From Agromyces salentinus (GTDB taxonomy: Bacteria > Actinomycetota > Actinomycetes > Actinomycetales > Microbacteriaceae): 64,000 nt of DNA. Location of the stretch: the NCBI RefSeq assembly GCF_009749395.1, contig NZ_WBIR01000013.1:1-64000 (forward strand). The letters run 5' to 3'. The notes under the pieces are model-generated. The model was not told the DNA's origin and did not search any database. It saw nothing but the letters and a program-made list of their open reading frames with translations. This document shows positions 16,861 to 25,729 of the stretch, in pieces (positions within the stretch are counted from its first letter, which is position 1; every line of letters starts with the position of its first letter). Position numbers and translations under genes: made by a program.

Positions 16861-17791
16861 CCGCCAACCGCTCGGCGAGCCAGGCGCGGGCGCGGCCGAA
16901 GAGCCCCTGCGCGAGCTCGGACTGCGAGCCCCAGACCTCGAAGCCGTGGGGCGCGGCGGGAACCACCTCACTCGTCACGTCGACGCCGGCGGCTCGCAGC
17001 CGCTCGGCGTAGGCCGCGTCCTCCGCACCGAAGAGCTCGACGTCGGTCCAGTAGGTCCACACGGGCGGCAGGCCGGAGAGGTCCGTGCGGCGTGCCGGGG
17101 CCGCGTACGGAGGCACGTCTGCGGCGCCCGGTTCGGTGCCGAGGTACGAGCGCCATCCGACGAGGTTCGACCGGTTGTTCCAGACGAGGTGGGTGCGCGC
17201 GTCGAGGTCGCGGTTCGCGGCGGTGCGATCGTCGAGCATCGGGCAGAACAGCAACTGGGCGGCTGGCTTCGCGCCCTCATCGTGGAGCCGCTGCACGAGC
17301 GCCGCCGCCAGTCCGCCGCCCGCGCTCGCCCCGCCGATCGCGATGCGAGCTGGATCGACGCCGAGCTCCGCGGCCCCGTCGCCCACCCAGGTCCATGCGG
17401 CGTGCGCGTCGTCGAGAGCTGCGGGGTACGGATGCCGCGGGGCGAGCCGGTAGTCGACCGAGATCACGATCGCACCGGTGTCCCGCGCGGTCTCGCCGCA
17501 GAAGCGGTCGTCGCCCGCGGCGGAGCCGAGCACGAGCCCGCCGCCGTGGATCCAGATGAGCGCCGACCCGTTCGGCTGCGCCGGCGTGAAGATGCGCAGG
17601 CCCGCGTGGCCCGCCTTGGCCTTGCGCCGCTCGACGCCGTCGACGTTCGCCCCGGGCGCGAGCTTCGAGGCGCGGCCCATCAGCCCGAGCACGAACGCAT
17701 TCTCGAGGTTGAGCGGGGGCACCTTGCCCAGCGGCTCGTGCAGGGTCGGGTCGATCTCGGTCAGCGCCATGGGCGTGGTCGAATCGGTCAT
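16850..17791 (-). CDS. Alpha/beta hydrolase of the HSL (AB hydrolase-3) family
   Basis: 313 residues. IWIHGGGLVLG is the HGGG oxyanion motif, IGGASAGGG the GxSxG elbow (GASAG), and APHGFEV the His segment; DVELFGAED carries the likely Asp. ISVDYRLAPRHPYPAALDD is the classic family signature. It hydrolyses a short-chain ester or lactone that cannot be identified. The ATG at 17791 has GGAGC upstream (GAGGAGCACG). It is divergent from the siderophore operon, with a near-perfect 22-bp palindrome nearby. Confidence 0.85.
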   Translation of the reverse strand: MTDSTTPMALTEIDPTLHEPLGKVPPLNLENAFVLGLMGRASKLAPGANVDGVERRKAKAGHAGLRIFTPAQPNGSALIWIHGGGLVLGSAAGDDRFCGETARDTGAIVISVDYRLAPRHPYPAALDDAHAAWTWVGDGAAELGVDPARIAIGGASAGGGLAAALVQRLHDEGAKPAAQLLFCPMLDDRTAANRDLDARTHLVWNNRSNLVGWRSYLGTEPGAADVPPYAAPARRTDLSGLPPVWTYWTDVELFGAEDAAYAERLRAAGVDVTSEVVPAAPHGFEVWGSQSELAQGLFGRARAWLAERLAVSA

Positions 17792-17860
17792 CGTGCTCCT
17801 CGGGCTCGGTCGGTCGGCGGGGGGTCGGACCGGCGATGAGCACATGCTAGATCGAGTGGG

Positions 17861-17882
17861 GGCACATGCATATGCATGCGCC
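17861..17882. promoter_or_regulatory. Near-perfect palindrome upstream of the hydrolase
   Basis: A 22-bp palindrome centred on ATGCATATGCAT, with one mismatched pair in the arms. It lies about 70 nt upstream of the hydrolase start, in the divergent gap to the siderophore genes. No regulator gene adjoins it, so its reader is unknown. Confidence 0.4.
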
Positions 17883-17990
17883 GACACGCCGATCCTCACG
17901 AATTCCGGAAACGACCGCTGACCGGCGGCTCGAGCGGTGCAGAAGCCTCGAACGAGGGCGAATTGTTGCGTCAGGTTTGACGCGGTGAAA

Positions 17991-18009
17991 TTAGGTAAGG
18001 CTATGCTAA
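17991..18009 (+). promoter_or_regulatory. Iron box (DtxR/IdeR/DmdR-type operator)
   Basis: TTAGGTAAGGCTATGCTAA matches the actinobacterial iron-box consensus TTAGGTTAGGCTAACCTAA at 16 of 19 positions. It covers a possible -10 (TATGCT) with TTGACG 19 nt further upstream. Repression of the siderophore genes by an iron-bound DtxR-family protein is the expected logic. The ATG inside the box is not a likely start. Confidence 0.75.
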
Positions 18010-18044
18010 CCCCCGGCCTATCGACCGACTGGGGAGCCGAAGAC

Positions 18045-19490
18045 ATGCATCTGCTGACACGTTCGACCGTCACCGACTACACCGAACACCTCGACCGGGC
18101 CACCGGCCTCGTCGCCTCGCGCGTGGCCTCCGTCCGGCAGCCGTTCTCCGGTGCGAGCAGGGCAGAGCTGCAGCGCCTCGTCGACGCGGTCGACCTCGAG
18201 TCGGCGGGCGTGGGCACCGCAGAGGCCCTTCGCGAGGTCGACGGGCTCTTCCTCGAGCACGCCGTCTGGTTCCACGAGCCGTCGTACGCCGCGCACCTGA
18301 ACTGCCCGGTCGCGCTGCCGGCGGTCGCCGCCGAAGCGATCCTCGCCGCGGTGAACCCGTCCGTCGACACGTACGACCAGTCGACGGTGGGCACGCTCAT
18401 GGAGCGGCGCCTCGTCGAGTGGACCTCGCAGCGCATCGGCTTCGCGGCAGGCGACGGCGTGTTCACCTCCGGCGGCACGCAGTCGAACCTGCACGCACTG
18501 CTCCTCGCCCGCGAGTGGGCCCTCGCGGAGCACGGCGGGTCGCGGGCCGAGGTGCTCCCCCGCTTCAACATCCTCGCGACGGCGTCGAGTCACTTCAGCG
18601 TCGAGAAGTCGGCGCTCATCCTCGGCCTCGGCGACGACGCCGTCGTCGACGTCCCCGACGACGGCGAGGGGCGCATGGATGCCGCGGCGCTGGCCGCCTC
18701 CCTCGCCGCGATCCGCGCGGCGGGCCGCATCCCGATGGCCGTGGTCGCGACCGCCGGCACGACCGACCGCGGCGTGATCGACCCCGTCGACGCGATCGCC
18801 GAGCAGTGCGAGGCGCACGGCGTCTGGCTCCACGTCGACGCCGCGTACGGCTGCGGCCTGCTCGTCTCCCCTCGCCACCGCGGGCTCATCCGGGGCATCG
18901 AACGGGCTCGCTCGGTGACGGTCGACTTCCACAAGAGCTTCTTCCAGCCCGTCTCCTCGAGCGCGATCGTCGTGCGGAAGCCCCGCGACCTCGCGGCCGC
19001 GGCCTGGCATGCCGACTACCTCAACCCGGTCGAGAACGAGGAGCCGAACCAGGTCGACAAGTCGCTGCAGACCACCCGGCGCTTCGATGCCCTGAAGCTG
19101 TGGACGACGCTGCGGGCGATCGGCGCCGACGGCCTCGGCGAGATGTTCGACACGATCATCGAGCTCGCCGTGCAGGTCGGCGACGAGATCGACGCGGACC
19201 CCGAACTCGAACTCGTCGGCCGCTCGCAGCTCAGCACGGTGCTGTTCCGGGTCCGTCCGGCCGGCGTCGACGTGGCCACGCAGGACGCCCTCGTCGCGCA
19301 GGTACGGCGCGTGCTGTTCGAGTCGGGCCGCGCGCTCGTCGCGAAGACGGTCATCGACGGGCGCCCCTGCCTGAAGCTGACGCTCCTGAACCCCACGACC
19401 TCGGCGGGCGACATCCGCCGGGTCCTCGAGCTCGTGAAGGATGCCGCGGCCGCCCTCGTCGAGCTGCAGGACGTGGAGGTCGTGGCATGA
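18045..19490 (+). CDS. desA: PLP-dependent decarboxylase, lysine/DesA-like (siderophore diamine formation)
   Basis: 481 residues, group II PLP decarboxylase. HVDAAYGCG holds the Asp that contacts PLP; VDFHKSFFQPVSSSA holds the Schiff-base Lys297. In desferrioxamine pathways DesA makes cadaverine from lysine; 2,4-diaminobutyrate as substrate cannot be excluded from sequence. Two earlier in-frame ATGs (17937 and the one inside the iron box) are rejected; the ATG at 18045 has GGGGAG upstream and follows the operator. It overlaps the next gene by 4 nt, first gene of the operon. Confidence 0.85.
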   Translation: MHLLTRSTVTDYTEHLDRATGLVASRVASVRQPFSGASRAELQRLVDAVDLESAGVGTAEALREVDGLFLEHAVWFHEPSYAAHLNCPVALPAVAAEAILAAVNPSVDTYDQSTVGTLMERRLVEWTSQRIGFAAGDGVFTSGGTQSNLHALLLAREWALAEHGGSRAEVLPRFNILATASSHFSVEKSALILGLGDDAVVDVPDDGEGRMDAAALAASLAAIRAAGRIPMAVVATAGTTDRGVIDPVDAIAEQCEAHGVWLHVDAAYGCGLLVSPRHRGLIRGIERARSVTVDFHKSFFQPVSSSAIVVRKPRDLAAAAWHADYLNPVENEEPNQVDKSLQTTRRFDALKLWTTLRAIGADGLGEMFDTIIELAVQVGDEIDADPELELVGRSQLSTVLFRVRPAGVDVATQDALVAQVRRVLFESGRALVAKTVIDGRPCLKLTLLNPTTSAGDIRRVLELVKDAAAALVELQDVEVVA

Positions 19491-20989
19491 GCGCGACCCG
19501 ACCCGCCCGCGTGCACGACGTCGTCGGCATCGGCATCGGCCCGTTCAACCTCGGTCTCGCCTGCCTCGTCGAGCCGCTCGCCCTGGACGCCGTCTTCCTG
19601 GACCGCGTCGAGGGGTTCGCCTGGCACCACGGCATGATGCTCGACGGCGCGACGATCCAGGTGCCGTTCATGGCCGACCTCGTGACCATGGCCGACCCGA
19701 CCTCGCCGTTCTCGTTCCTCAACTGGCTGAAGCAGAGCGGGCGCCTGTACCCCTTCTACATCCGCGAGAGCTTCTACCCCCTGCGCGCCGAGTACGACGC
19801 GTACTGCCGCTGGGCGAGCGAGCAGCTGCCGTCGCTGCGGTGGGGCCGCGACGTCATCTCGGTCGAGCACGACGAGGCGAGCGACACGTACACGGTGAGC
19901 GCCCTCGACCTGGCGACCGGCGACCTCGAGACGTACACGGCACGGCACGTCGTGCTCGGTGTCGGCACGACTCCGACGATCCCTGCGGCGCTGCGCGACC
20001 TGCCGGGGCTCGTCGTGCACAGCTCCGACTACCTGCCGAACCGCGACCGCCTGCGCGCGACCGGCTCGATCACCGTCGTCGGCAGCGGGCAGTCCGCGGC
20101 CGAGGTCTACCGCGACCTCCTCGGCGGCGCGCGCGACGGCGGCTACGACGTCGACTGGATCACGCGATCGCCGCGGTTCTTCCCGATGGAGTACACGAAG
20201 CTCACGCTCGAGATGACCTCGCCCGAGTACACAGACCACTTCCACGGCCTGCCCCTGCCGCTTCGCCAGCGGCTCGGCCGCGAGCAGCGCAGCCTCTACA
20301 AGGGCATCTCGGCCGACCTGATCGACGAGATCTACGACGCCCTCTACGAGCTCAGCGCCTCCGGACCGGTGCCGTCGACCCTGCTCACCGACACCGAGCT
20401 GACGGATGCCGCGTGGGACGGAAGCCGGTTCCGCCTCCGCCTCCGGCACGCGCAGCTCGACGCCGAGCACGAGCGCGAGACCGAGGCGATCGTCCTCGCG
20501 ACCGGGTACTCGGCGCAGGTCCCGGCGTTCCTCGACCCGATCCGCTCCCGGCTCGACTGGGACGACCTCGGTCGCCTCGACGTCGCCCGCGACTACAGCA
20601 TCGACGGCGGCCGCGGCCGCGTCTTCGTGCAGAACGGCGAGGAGCACACGCACGGGCTCACCGCGCCCGACCTCGGCTTCGGCGCGTGGCGCAACGCGCA
20701 GATCATCGCGAAGGTCTGCGGGCACGAGATCTACCCGCTCGAGCGGCGCATCGCGTTCCAGGAGTTCGGGGTGCCCGCGAGCGCCGCAGGGCGAGCGGAT
20801 GCCACGACGTCGGGGTCTCGATACGGCGCTGGCGCGCCTACTCGACCACCGGGGGCGGGCGCTGGCGCGCCTACTCGACCACCGGGGGCGGGCGCTGGCG
20901 CGCCTACTCGACCACCGGGGGCGGGCGCCGGGGCGCCTACTCGACCACCGGGGGCGGATGCCGTGCTCGCGCAGGAGGTGCTGCGATGA
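19487..20989 (+). CDS. desB: Lysine/cadaverine N-monooxygenase (DesB/IucD-like) with a repeat-derived C-terminus
   Basis: 500 residues. GIGIGPFNLGLACL is the FAD site, VVGSGQSAAEVYRDLL the NADPH site, and VLATGYS the late conserved motif of N-hydroxylating monooxygenases. It would hydroxylate the amine of cadaverine (or lysine) to give the hydroxamate precursor. The family normally ends soon after the EVCGHEIYPLE-like block. Here residues 447-490 are four perfect or near-perfect copies of an 11-residue Ala/Gly/Pro/Thr repeat encoded by a 33-bp DNA repeat. It overlaps both neighbours by 4 nt. Confidence 0.85.
   Translation: MSATRPARVHDVVGIGIGPFNLGLACLVEPLALDAVFLDRVEGFAWHHGMMLDGATIQVPFMADLVTMADPTSPFSFLNWLKQSGRLYPFYIRESFYPLRAEYDAYCRWASEQLPSLRWGRDVISVEHDEASDTYTVSALDLATGDLETYTARHVVLGVGTTPTIPAALRDLPGLVVHSSDYLPNRDRLRATGSITVVGSGQSAAEVYRDLLGGARDGGYDVDWITRSPRFFPMEYTKLTLEMTSPEYTDHFHGLPLPLRQRLGREQRSLYKGISADLIDEIYDALYELSASGPVPSTLLTDTELTDAAWDGSRFRLRLRHAQLDAEHERETEAIVLATGYSAQVPAFLDPIRSRLDWDDLGRLDVARDYSIDGGRGRVFVQNGEEHTHGLTAPDLGFGAWRNAQIIAKVCGHEIYPLERRIAFQEFGVPASAAGRADATTSGSRYGAGAPTRPPGAGAGAPTRPPGAGAGAPTRPPGAGAGAPTRPPGADAVLAQEVLR
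20825..20956 (+). repeat. Repeat array A: four 33-bp units inside desB
   Basis: Units start at 20825, 20858, 20891 and 20924, each containing CTACTCGACCACCGGGGG. The preceding GGTCTCGATACGGCG is the other end of the same palindromic element. The array lies wholly inside the coding frame, in phase, and encodes AGAPTRPPGAG repeats. It is inverted relative to arrays B and C. Confidence 0.85.
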
Positions 20990-21579
20990 GCGCGGTCGCC
21001 GACTACGAGATCGAGCTCCGCCCGGCCGACGCGCGCCTCGACGCGCCCGTCGTGCAGCGGTGGCTGTCGCATCCGAAATCCGCCTTCTGGGGCATGCAGG
21101 ACCTCGGCGTCGAGGAGGTGGCCGACTACCTCGCGGAGGTCGTGACGCATCCGCACCAGGACTCCTGGATCGGCACGGTCGACGGCGAACCGGCGTTCCT
21201 CGCGGAGACCTACGACCCGGCGGCCGTGCTGCTCGTCGGCATCCATGACGCCCGCGCGGGCGACCTCGGCATGCACGTGCTCGTCGCTCCCGCGGACGGC
21301 CACGCCAGGCACGGGCTCACCGACGCGGTGTTCGCCGCCGTCATGCGCTGGTGCTTCGAACACCTCGGCGCCGAGCGCGTCGTCGTCGAGCCCGACGTGC
21401 GCAACGACCGCATCGCGGCCAAGAACGCCCGGGCCGGCTTCCGGGTGCTCGGCGAGGTCGACGTACCCGAGGGCGAGCACGTCAAGCGCGCGAACCTCTC
21501 CGTGTGCACGCGCGCCGACTTCGCGGCATCCGCCCTCGGCACCCTTCCCGACTTCGCACGACTCGGAGCACGCGCATGA
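20986..21579 (+). CDS. desC: Siderophore N-acyltransferase (DesC/IucB-like, Acetyltransf_8)
   Basis: 197 residues, GNAT fold. HPKSAFWGMQD is the IucB-family substrate segment, GDLGMHVLVAP the central strand, and VVEPDVRNDRIAAKNARAGF the acyl-CoA region. In the desferrioxamine pathway this enzyme acylates N-hydroxycadaverine, usually with succinyl-CoA or acetyl-CoA. It overlaps desB and desD by 4 nt each. It lies between repeat arrays A and B, which are in opposite orientation. Confidence 0.85.
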   Translation: MSAVADYEIELRPADARLDAPVVQRWLSHPKSAFWGMQDLGVEEVADYLAEVVTHPHQDSWIGTVDGEPAFLAETYDPAAVLLVGIHDARAGDLGMHVLVAPADGHARHGLTDAVFAAVMRWCFEHLGAERVVVEPDVRNDRIAAKNARAGFRVLGEVDVPEGEHVKRANLSVCTRADFAASALGTLPDFARLGARA

Positions 21580-23513
21580 CCCGCACGAACCCCGCCGTCC
21601 ACCTCACGCCCGCCGCGATGGAGGTCGCCCAGCGGCACCTCGTCGCCAAGGCGATCGCCGAGTTCACGCATGAGCGGCTGCTCGCACCCGAGCCCTTCGG
21701 CGGTCGAGGAGGCGCCCCGGCGCCCACCCCCGGCGGTCGAGTCGGCGCGCCCGCCCTCACTCCCGGCGGTCGAGTAGGCGCCCCGGCGCCGTATCGAGAC
21801 CCCGCCTCCGCTCGCTCCTGGCGCCTCGCGCTCGACGGCGGCCGGGTCGAGTACCGCTTCGACGCCGACCGGTTCGCGCTCGAGCACTGGGTGCTCGACG
21901 AGCCGACGCTCGAGCGGTTCGTCGACGGCACGCCGACCCCGCTCGACGCGCAGGCGTTCATCATCGAGTTGCAGCCGCTGCTCGAGATCCCCGACGCGCT
22001 GCTCGCCACCTACCTCGAGGAGATCGCCTCGACCCTCGCCTCCAGCGCGTTCAAGCTCGTGCAGGGCGGGCCGACCGCCGCCGAGCTCGCGCGCGCCGAC
22101 TTCCAGACGATCGAGGCCTCGATGACCGAGGGGCACCCGGGCTTCGTCGCGAACAACGGCCGGATCGGCTTCGGCGTCTCCGAGTACTCGGCGTTCGCGC
22201 CGGAGGCCGGGCGGCCGTTCCAGCTCGTCTGGCTCGCAGCCCGCCGCGAGTTCACGCACTTCGCACTGGGCGAGGGGCTCGAGGCGCGCGCCTTCCTCCG
22301 CGATCAGCTGGGCCGGGCGCAACTCGACGCGTTCGAGGCGCGCCTGGTCGGAGCCGGCCTGGACCCGGCCGACTACCTCTTCCTCCCGGTGCATCCTTGG
22401 CAGTGGGAGCACCGGGTCGCGATCACGTTCGCGCCCGACCTCGCGAAGCAGAACCTCGTCTTCCTCGGCGAGGGCGAGGACCGCTACCTCGCCCAGCAGT
22501 CGCTGCGCACGATGTTCAACGCCGACGACTGGAGCCGCGACTACGTCAAGACGGCGCTCGCGATCCAGAACATGGGCTTCCTCCGCGGCCTCTCCCCCGC
22601 GTACATGCGCGTCACGCCGGCGATCAACGACTGGGTCGCCGAGCTCGTCGGCGCCGACGAGACCCTCGCCGACGCCGGGTTCCGCGTCCTGCGCGAGCAC
22701 GCGTCGATCGGCTACACCGGCGACGCCTACCACCGCACGCAGACGGTCTCGCCGCATCGCAAGATGCTCGCCGCGCTCTGGCGCGAGAGCCCCGTGCCGA
22801 AGCTCGCGCCGACCCAGCGCCTCAGCACGATGGCGGCGCTCCTGCACCGGGACGCCGCAGGCGACTCGGTCGCGAGCGCGCTCGTCGCGGCATCCGGACT
22901 GCCTGCCGCCGAATGGGTGCGCGCGTACCTGCACGCGTACCTCCGCCCGATCGTGCACTGCCTGCGCGCCTACGACCTCGCGTTCATGCCGCACGGCGAG
23001 AACCTGATCCTCGTGCTCGAGGACGCCGCCCCGGTCGGGGTCTTCATGAAGGACATCGGCGAGGAGGTCGCGCTGCTGTCCGCGGATGCCGGGCGCTCGG
23101 TGCCCGAGGACGTGCGACGCATCATCGCCGACGTCGATGACGCCGAGAAGGCCCTGGCCGTCTTCACCGACGTGTTCGACGGCGTGCTCCGGCACCTCGC
23201 GGGGATCCTGCACGTGGACGGCACGCTGCACGAGGACGAGTTCTGGGCGCTCGTCGCCGAGTGCGTCGACGAGCACGAGGCGCAGCATCCGCAGCTCGCA
23301 TCCGGCATCGACCTGCGCGCCGAGGCCTTCGCGCACTCGTGCCTGAACCGCCTCCAGCTGCGCAACACGCTCCAGATGGTCGACCTGACGAACCAGTCCG
23401 AGTCGCTCATCTACGCCGGCGAGATGCCGAATCCGATCGCGCGGTCGCGCCGGTTCGAGCGGGTGCCGGCGTCGGATGCCGCAGCGGTCGCTCCCTCGAC
23501 GGCGAGCGCGTGA
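21576..23513 (+). CDS. desD: NRPS-independent siderophore synthetase (DesD/IucA-IucC family)
   Basis: 645 residues. EGHPGFVANNGRIGFG, HPWQWEH, KTALAIQNMGFLRGLSP and MPHGENLILVLED are the ATP- and substrate-binding motifs of IucA/IucC enzymes. It adenylates a carboxylate and joins hydroxamate monomers, probably into a desferrioxamine-like oligomer or macrocycle. Residues about 41-77 are a Gly/Ala/Pro/Arg-rich insertion coded by repeat array B, sitting in the N-terminal region before the first conserved strand. The C-terminal IucA/FhuF-like part is complete. It ends the four-gene overlapping unit. Confidence 0.88.
   Translation: MTRTNPAVHLTPAAMEVAQRHLVAKAIAEFTHERLLAPEPFGGRGGAPAPTPGGRVGAPALTPGGRVGAPAPYRDPASARSWRLALDGGRVEYRFDADRFALEHWVLDEPTLERFVDGTPTPLDAQAFIIELQPLLEIPDALLATYLEEIASTLASSAFKLVQGGPTAAELARADFQTIEASMTEGHPGFVANNGRIGFGVSEYSAFAPEAGRPFQLVWLAARREFTHFALGEGLEARAFLRDQLGRAQLDAFEARLVGAGLDPADYLFLPVHPWQWEHRVAITFAPDLAKQNLVFLGEGEDRYLAQQSLRTMFNADDWSRDYVKTALAIQNMGFLRGLSPAYMRVTPAINDWVAELVGADETLADAGFRVLREHASIGYTGDAYHRTQTVSPHRKMLAALWRESPVPKLAPTQRLSTMAALLHRDAAGDSVASALVAASGLPAAEWVRAYLHAYLRPIVHCLRAYDLAFMPHGENLILVLEDAAPVGVFMKDIGEEVALLSADAGRSVPEDVRRIIADVDDAEKALAVFTDVFDGVLRHLAGILHVDGTLHEDEFWALVAECVDEHEAQHPQLASGIDLRAEAFAHSCLNRLQLRNTLQMVDLTNQSESLIYAGEMPNPIARSRRFERVPASDAAAVAPSTASA
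21698..21805 (-). repeat. Repeat array B: three 33-bp units inside desD
   Basis: CGGCGGTCGAG starts at 21698, 21731 and 21764, giving a 33-nt period. The block ends in GTATCGAGACCCCGCC, the other end of the element. It is the reverse complement of array A's unit with some divergence, is read in frame in desD, and adds about 37 residues. Confidence 0.85.
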
Positions 23514-23545
23514 CGGCGCGATGACGCGAGGGCTACGGTGAAGGC

Positions 23546-25729
23546 GTGATCCGGCGGCCGGTGCTCGCCCGCGACGATCGCGGCATCCCGCACGTTCGCG
23601 GCCGCGACGTGTTCGAACTCGCGGCCGCGCAGGGCGAGGTCACGGCGCACGATCGCGGATGGCAGGTCGAGGTCGACCGGCGGCGGGCCGAGGGCACGCT
23701 GGCAGCGCTCATCGGCGCGGCCGGACTCGAGTGGGACGTGTTCGCCCGGCGCGCGCGCCTCGACGACACCGCGCGTCGGGCGTTCGCAGCGCTCGGCGAC
23801 GAGGATCGGGACTTCGTGCTGGCCTACGTCGGCGGCGTGCGGCGCGGCATGCGCGAGGTCGGCGGGCAGGCCATGGAGTTCGGCGAGCTCGACGACCTCT
23901 TCGGCGACCCGGCCCCGCTCGACGACTGGCCCGACCACGCGCCGCTCGGCATCCTGCACGTGGCGCATGCGCTGTTCTCGTCCTTCCCGAACCTGCTCTG
24001 GGCGGAGCACGTCGCCCGGACCCTCGGCGAGGCGTGGGTCGACGTGCTGACGGGCGGCGACGACGTCGAACCCGCATCGGGCAGCAACGCGTGGGCGCTG
24101 CATGGCTCGCGGACCGCGTCGGGCCTCCCGATCCTCGCGGGCGACCCGCACCGCATCTTCGAGCTGCCGGGCGTCTACCAGCAGGTCGGGCTGGCGTGCG
24201 ACGAGTTCGACGTGATCGGCCTCGCCTTCCCGGGCGTGCCGGGCGTCGCCCACTTCGGCCACACGGGCCACGCGGCCTGGGGCATCACGAACGCGGTGGC
24301 GCACTCGGTCGACGTGTTCCGCGAGCGGCTGCGGCGAGTCGGGGCCGCCGCCGGCGCCCGCGGGCGCATCGAGGCACTCGGCCCTGAGGGCTGGCGCGAG
24401 ACCTCCGTCGAGGTCTCGACGATCGAGGTGCGCGGGGGCGAGCCCATCGAGGTCGAGGCCATCGAGACCGAGCGCGGCACCGTCGTCACCGACCTCGTGC
24501 GGCGGCCCGACGGCGACTTCGACGCCTGGAGCGTGCGGATGCCGGCGCGAGCCGGATCCGACCTCGGATTCGCCGCGCTACTGCCGCTGCTGCGAGCCCG
24601 AACGGCCGACGACGTCGTCGCCGCCCTCGGGCGCTGGGTCGATCCCGTCAATCGGGTGCTGGCCGCCGACCGCGACGGCGAGGTCCGCTCCGCGACGGTC
24701 GGCCGGGCGCCCGACCGCAGCCGCAGCGAACGCCGCCTGCCCCTGGATGCGGCCCGCGCACGTCCCGTCGCGGACCGGCGGATGCCGCCCGCCGCCGCCG
24801 TGCGCACCCTGGCCGTCGACGCGAACGAGCGCCCCGACCGCGAGGAGATCGATCTCGGCCTGGCGTACGCGCCCCCGCACCGGGCGCGTCGTATCCGGGC
24901 CCTCCTCGATGAGGCGCCACCGGCGAGCCTGACGACCGACGACCTCGCGCCGATCTGGGGCGACGCCCTCGTCGGCGGACTGGAGGGCTGGCTGGCGCTG
25001 CTCCCCGCGGACGCGGACCTCGCCGGCCCCGGGCCCGACCGCCCCGCTCCCGAGGCGCTGCGGGTGTGCGACGAGCTCCTCGCGTGGGACGGCGTCATGC
25101 GTGCCGAATCCTCCGCTGCGGCTCGCTTCGCCGCATTCCGCGAGGGACTCGTCGCGGCCGTCGCAGCCCTGCCCGAACTCGCGCCGCTGCACGGGCCGCA
25201 CGGATTCGGGGCGATCTACGACCCGTGGATGGGCGCCCGCGGGCGCATCGCCGCCGCACTCCCCGGGCTCCTCGACGCGCCGGCGCTCCTGCCCCTGCGC
25301 GACGGGCTCGTGCTCGCGGCCCTGCGTGCGGCCGCGGCCGAGCCGGACGAGGCTTGGGGGGACGAGCACCGGATGCTGCCGCTGCACGTGTTCGTCGACA
25401 TTCCGGGCACGGCGGATCCGGGTCGGGGCCTCGGCGTCGCCCTCTCGGGCGACGGCGAGTCCGTGCGCTGCACGGGTTCGACGCCGGGCGTCACCCGACG
25501 CAGCTGGCGGGGCTCGGTCGCCCGCTGGGCATGGGACCTCGGCGAGCGCGACCGCAGCCGCTGGGGCGTGCCGTTCGGCGCCTCCGGCGATCCCGCATCA
25601 CCGCACTTCGCCGACCAGCTCGACGACTGGGTCGCCGCCGACCCGCCCCGCGCCTCTCCCCCGGCGGCCGAGGTACGCGGCGCACCCTCGGCGGTCGAGG
25701 TACCCGGCGCACCCCCGGCGGTCGAGTAG
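23546..25729 (+). CDS. Penicillin-acylase family N-terminal-nucleophile hydrolase
   Basis: 727 residues. GSNAWAL contains Ser180, the expected nucleophile exposed by self-cleavage into alpha and beta chains. LAGDPHRIFELPGVYQQV and GHTGHAAWGITNAV are typical beta-chain blocks. No signal peptide is seen, unlike most secreted penicillin acylases. Some Streptomyces desferrioxamine clusters also carry a penicillin-amidase gene, so amide trimming or supply of an aryl acid for the siderophore is possible. The GTG at 23546 has TACGGT 6 nt upstream, suggesting its own leaderless promoter. The last 22 residues and the stop codon come from repeat array C. Confidence 0.8.
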   Translation: MIRRPVLARDDRGIPHVRGRDVFELAAAQGEVTAHDRGWQVEVDRRRAEGTLAALIGAAGLEWDVFARRARLDDTARRAFAALGDEDRDFVLAYVGGVRRGMREVGGQAMEFGELDDLFGDPAPLDDWPDHAPLGILHVAHALFSSFPNLLWAEHVARTLGEAWVDVLTGGDDVEPASGSNAWALHGSRTASGLPILAGDPHRIFELPGVYQQVGLACDEFDVIGLAFPGVPGVAHFGHTGHAAWGITNAVAHSVDVFRERLRRVGAAAGARGRIEALGPEGWRETSVEVSTIEVRGGEPIEVEAIETERGTVVTDLVRRPDGDFDAWSVRMPARAGSDLGFAALLPLLRARTADDVVAALGRWVDPVNRVLAADRDGEVRSATVGRAPDRSRSERRLPLDAARARPVADRRMPPAAAVRTLAVDANERPDREEIDLGLAYAPPHRARRIRALLDEAPPASLTTDDLAPIWGDALVGGLEGWLALLPADADLAGPGPDRPAPEALRVCDELLAWDGVMRAESSAAARFAAFREGLVAAVAALPELAPLHGPHGFGAIYDPWMGARGRIAAALPGLLDAPALLPLRDGLVLAALRAAAAEPDEAWGDEHRMLPLHVFVDIPGTADPGRGLGVALSGDGESVRCTGSTPGVTRRSWRGSVARWAWDLGERDRSRWGVPFGASGDPASPHFADQLDDWVAADPPRASPPAAEVRGAPSAVEVPGAPPAVE

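Noticed and set aside
20825-20956. CRISPR-like array
   Set aside because: The units are contiguous tandem copies with no unique spacers, and they lie in frame inside desB.
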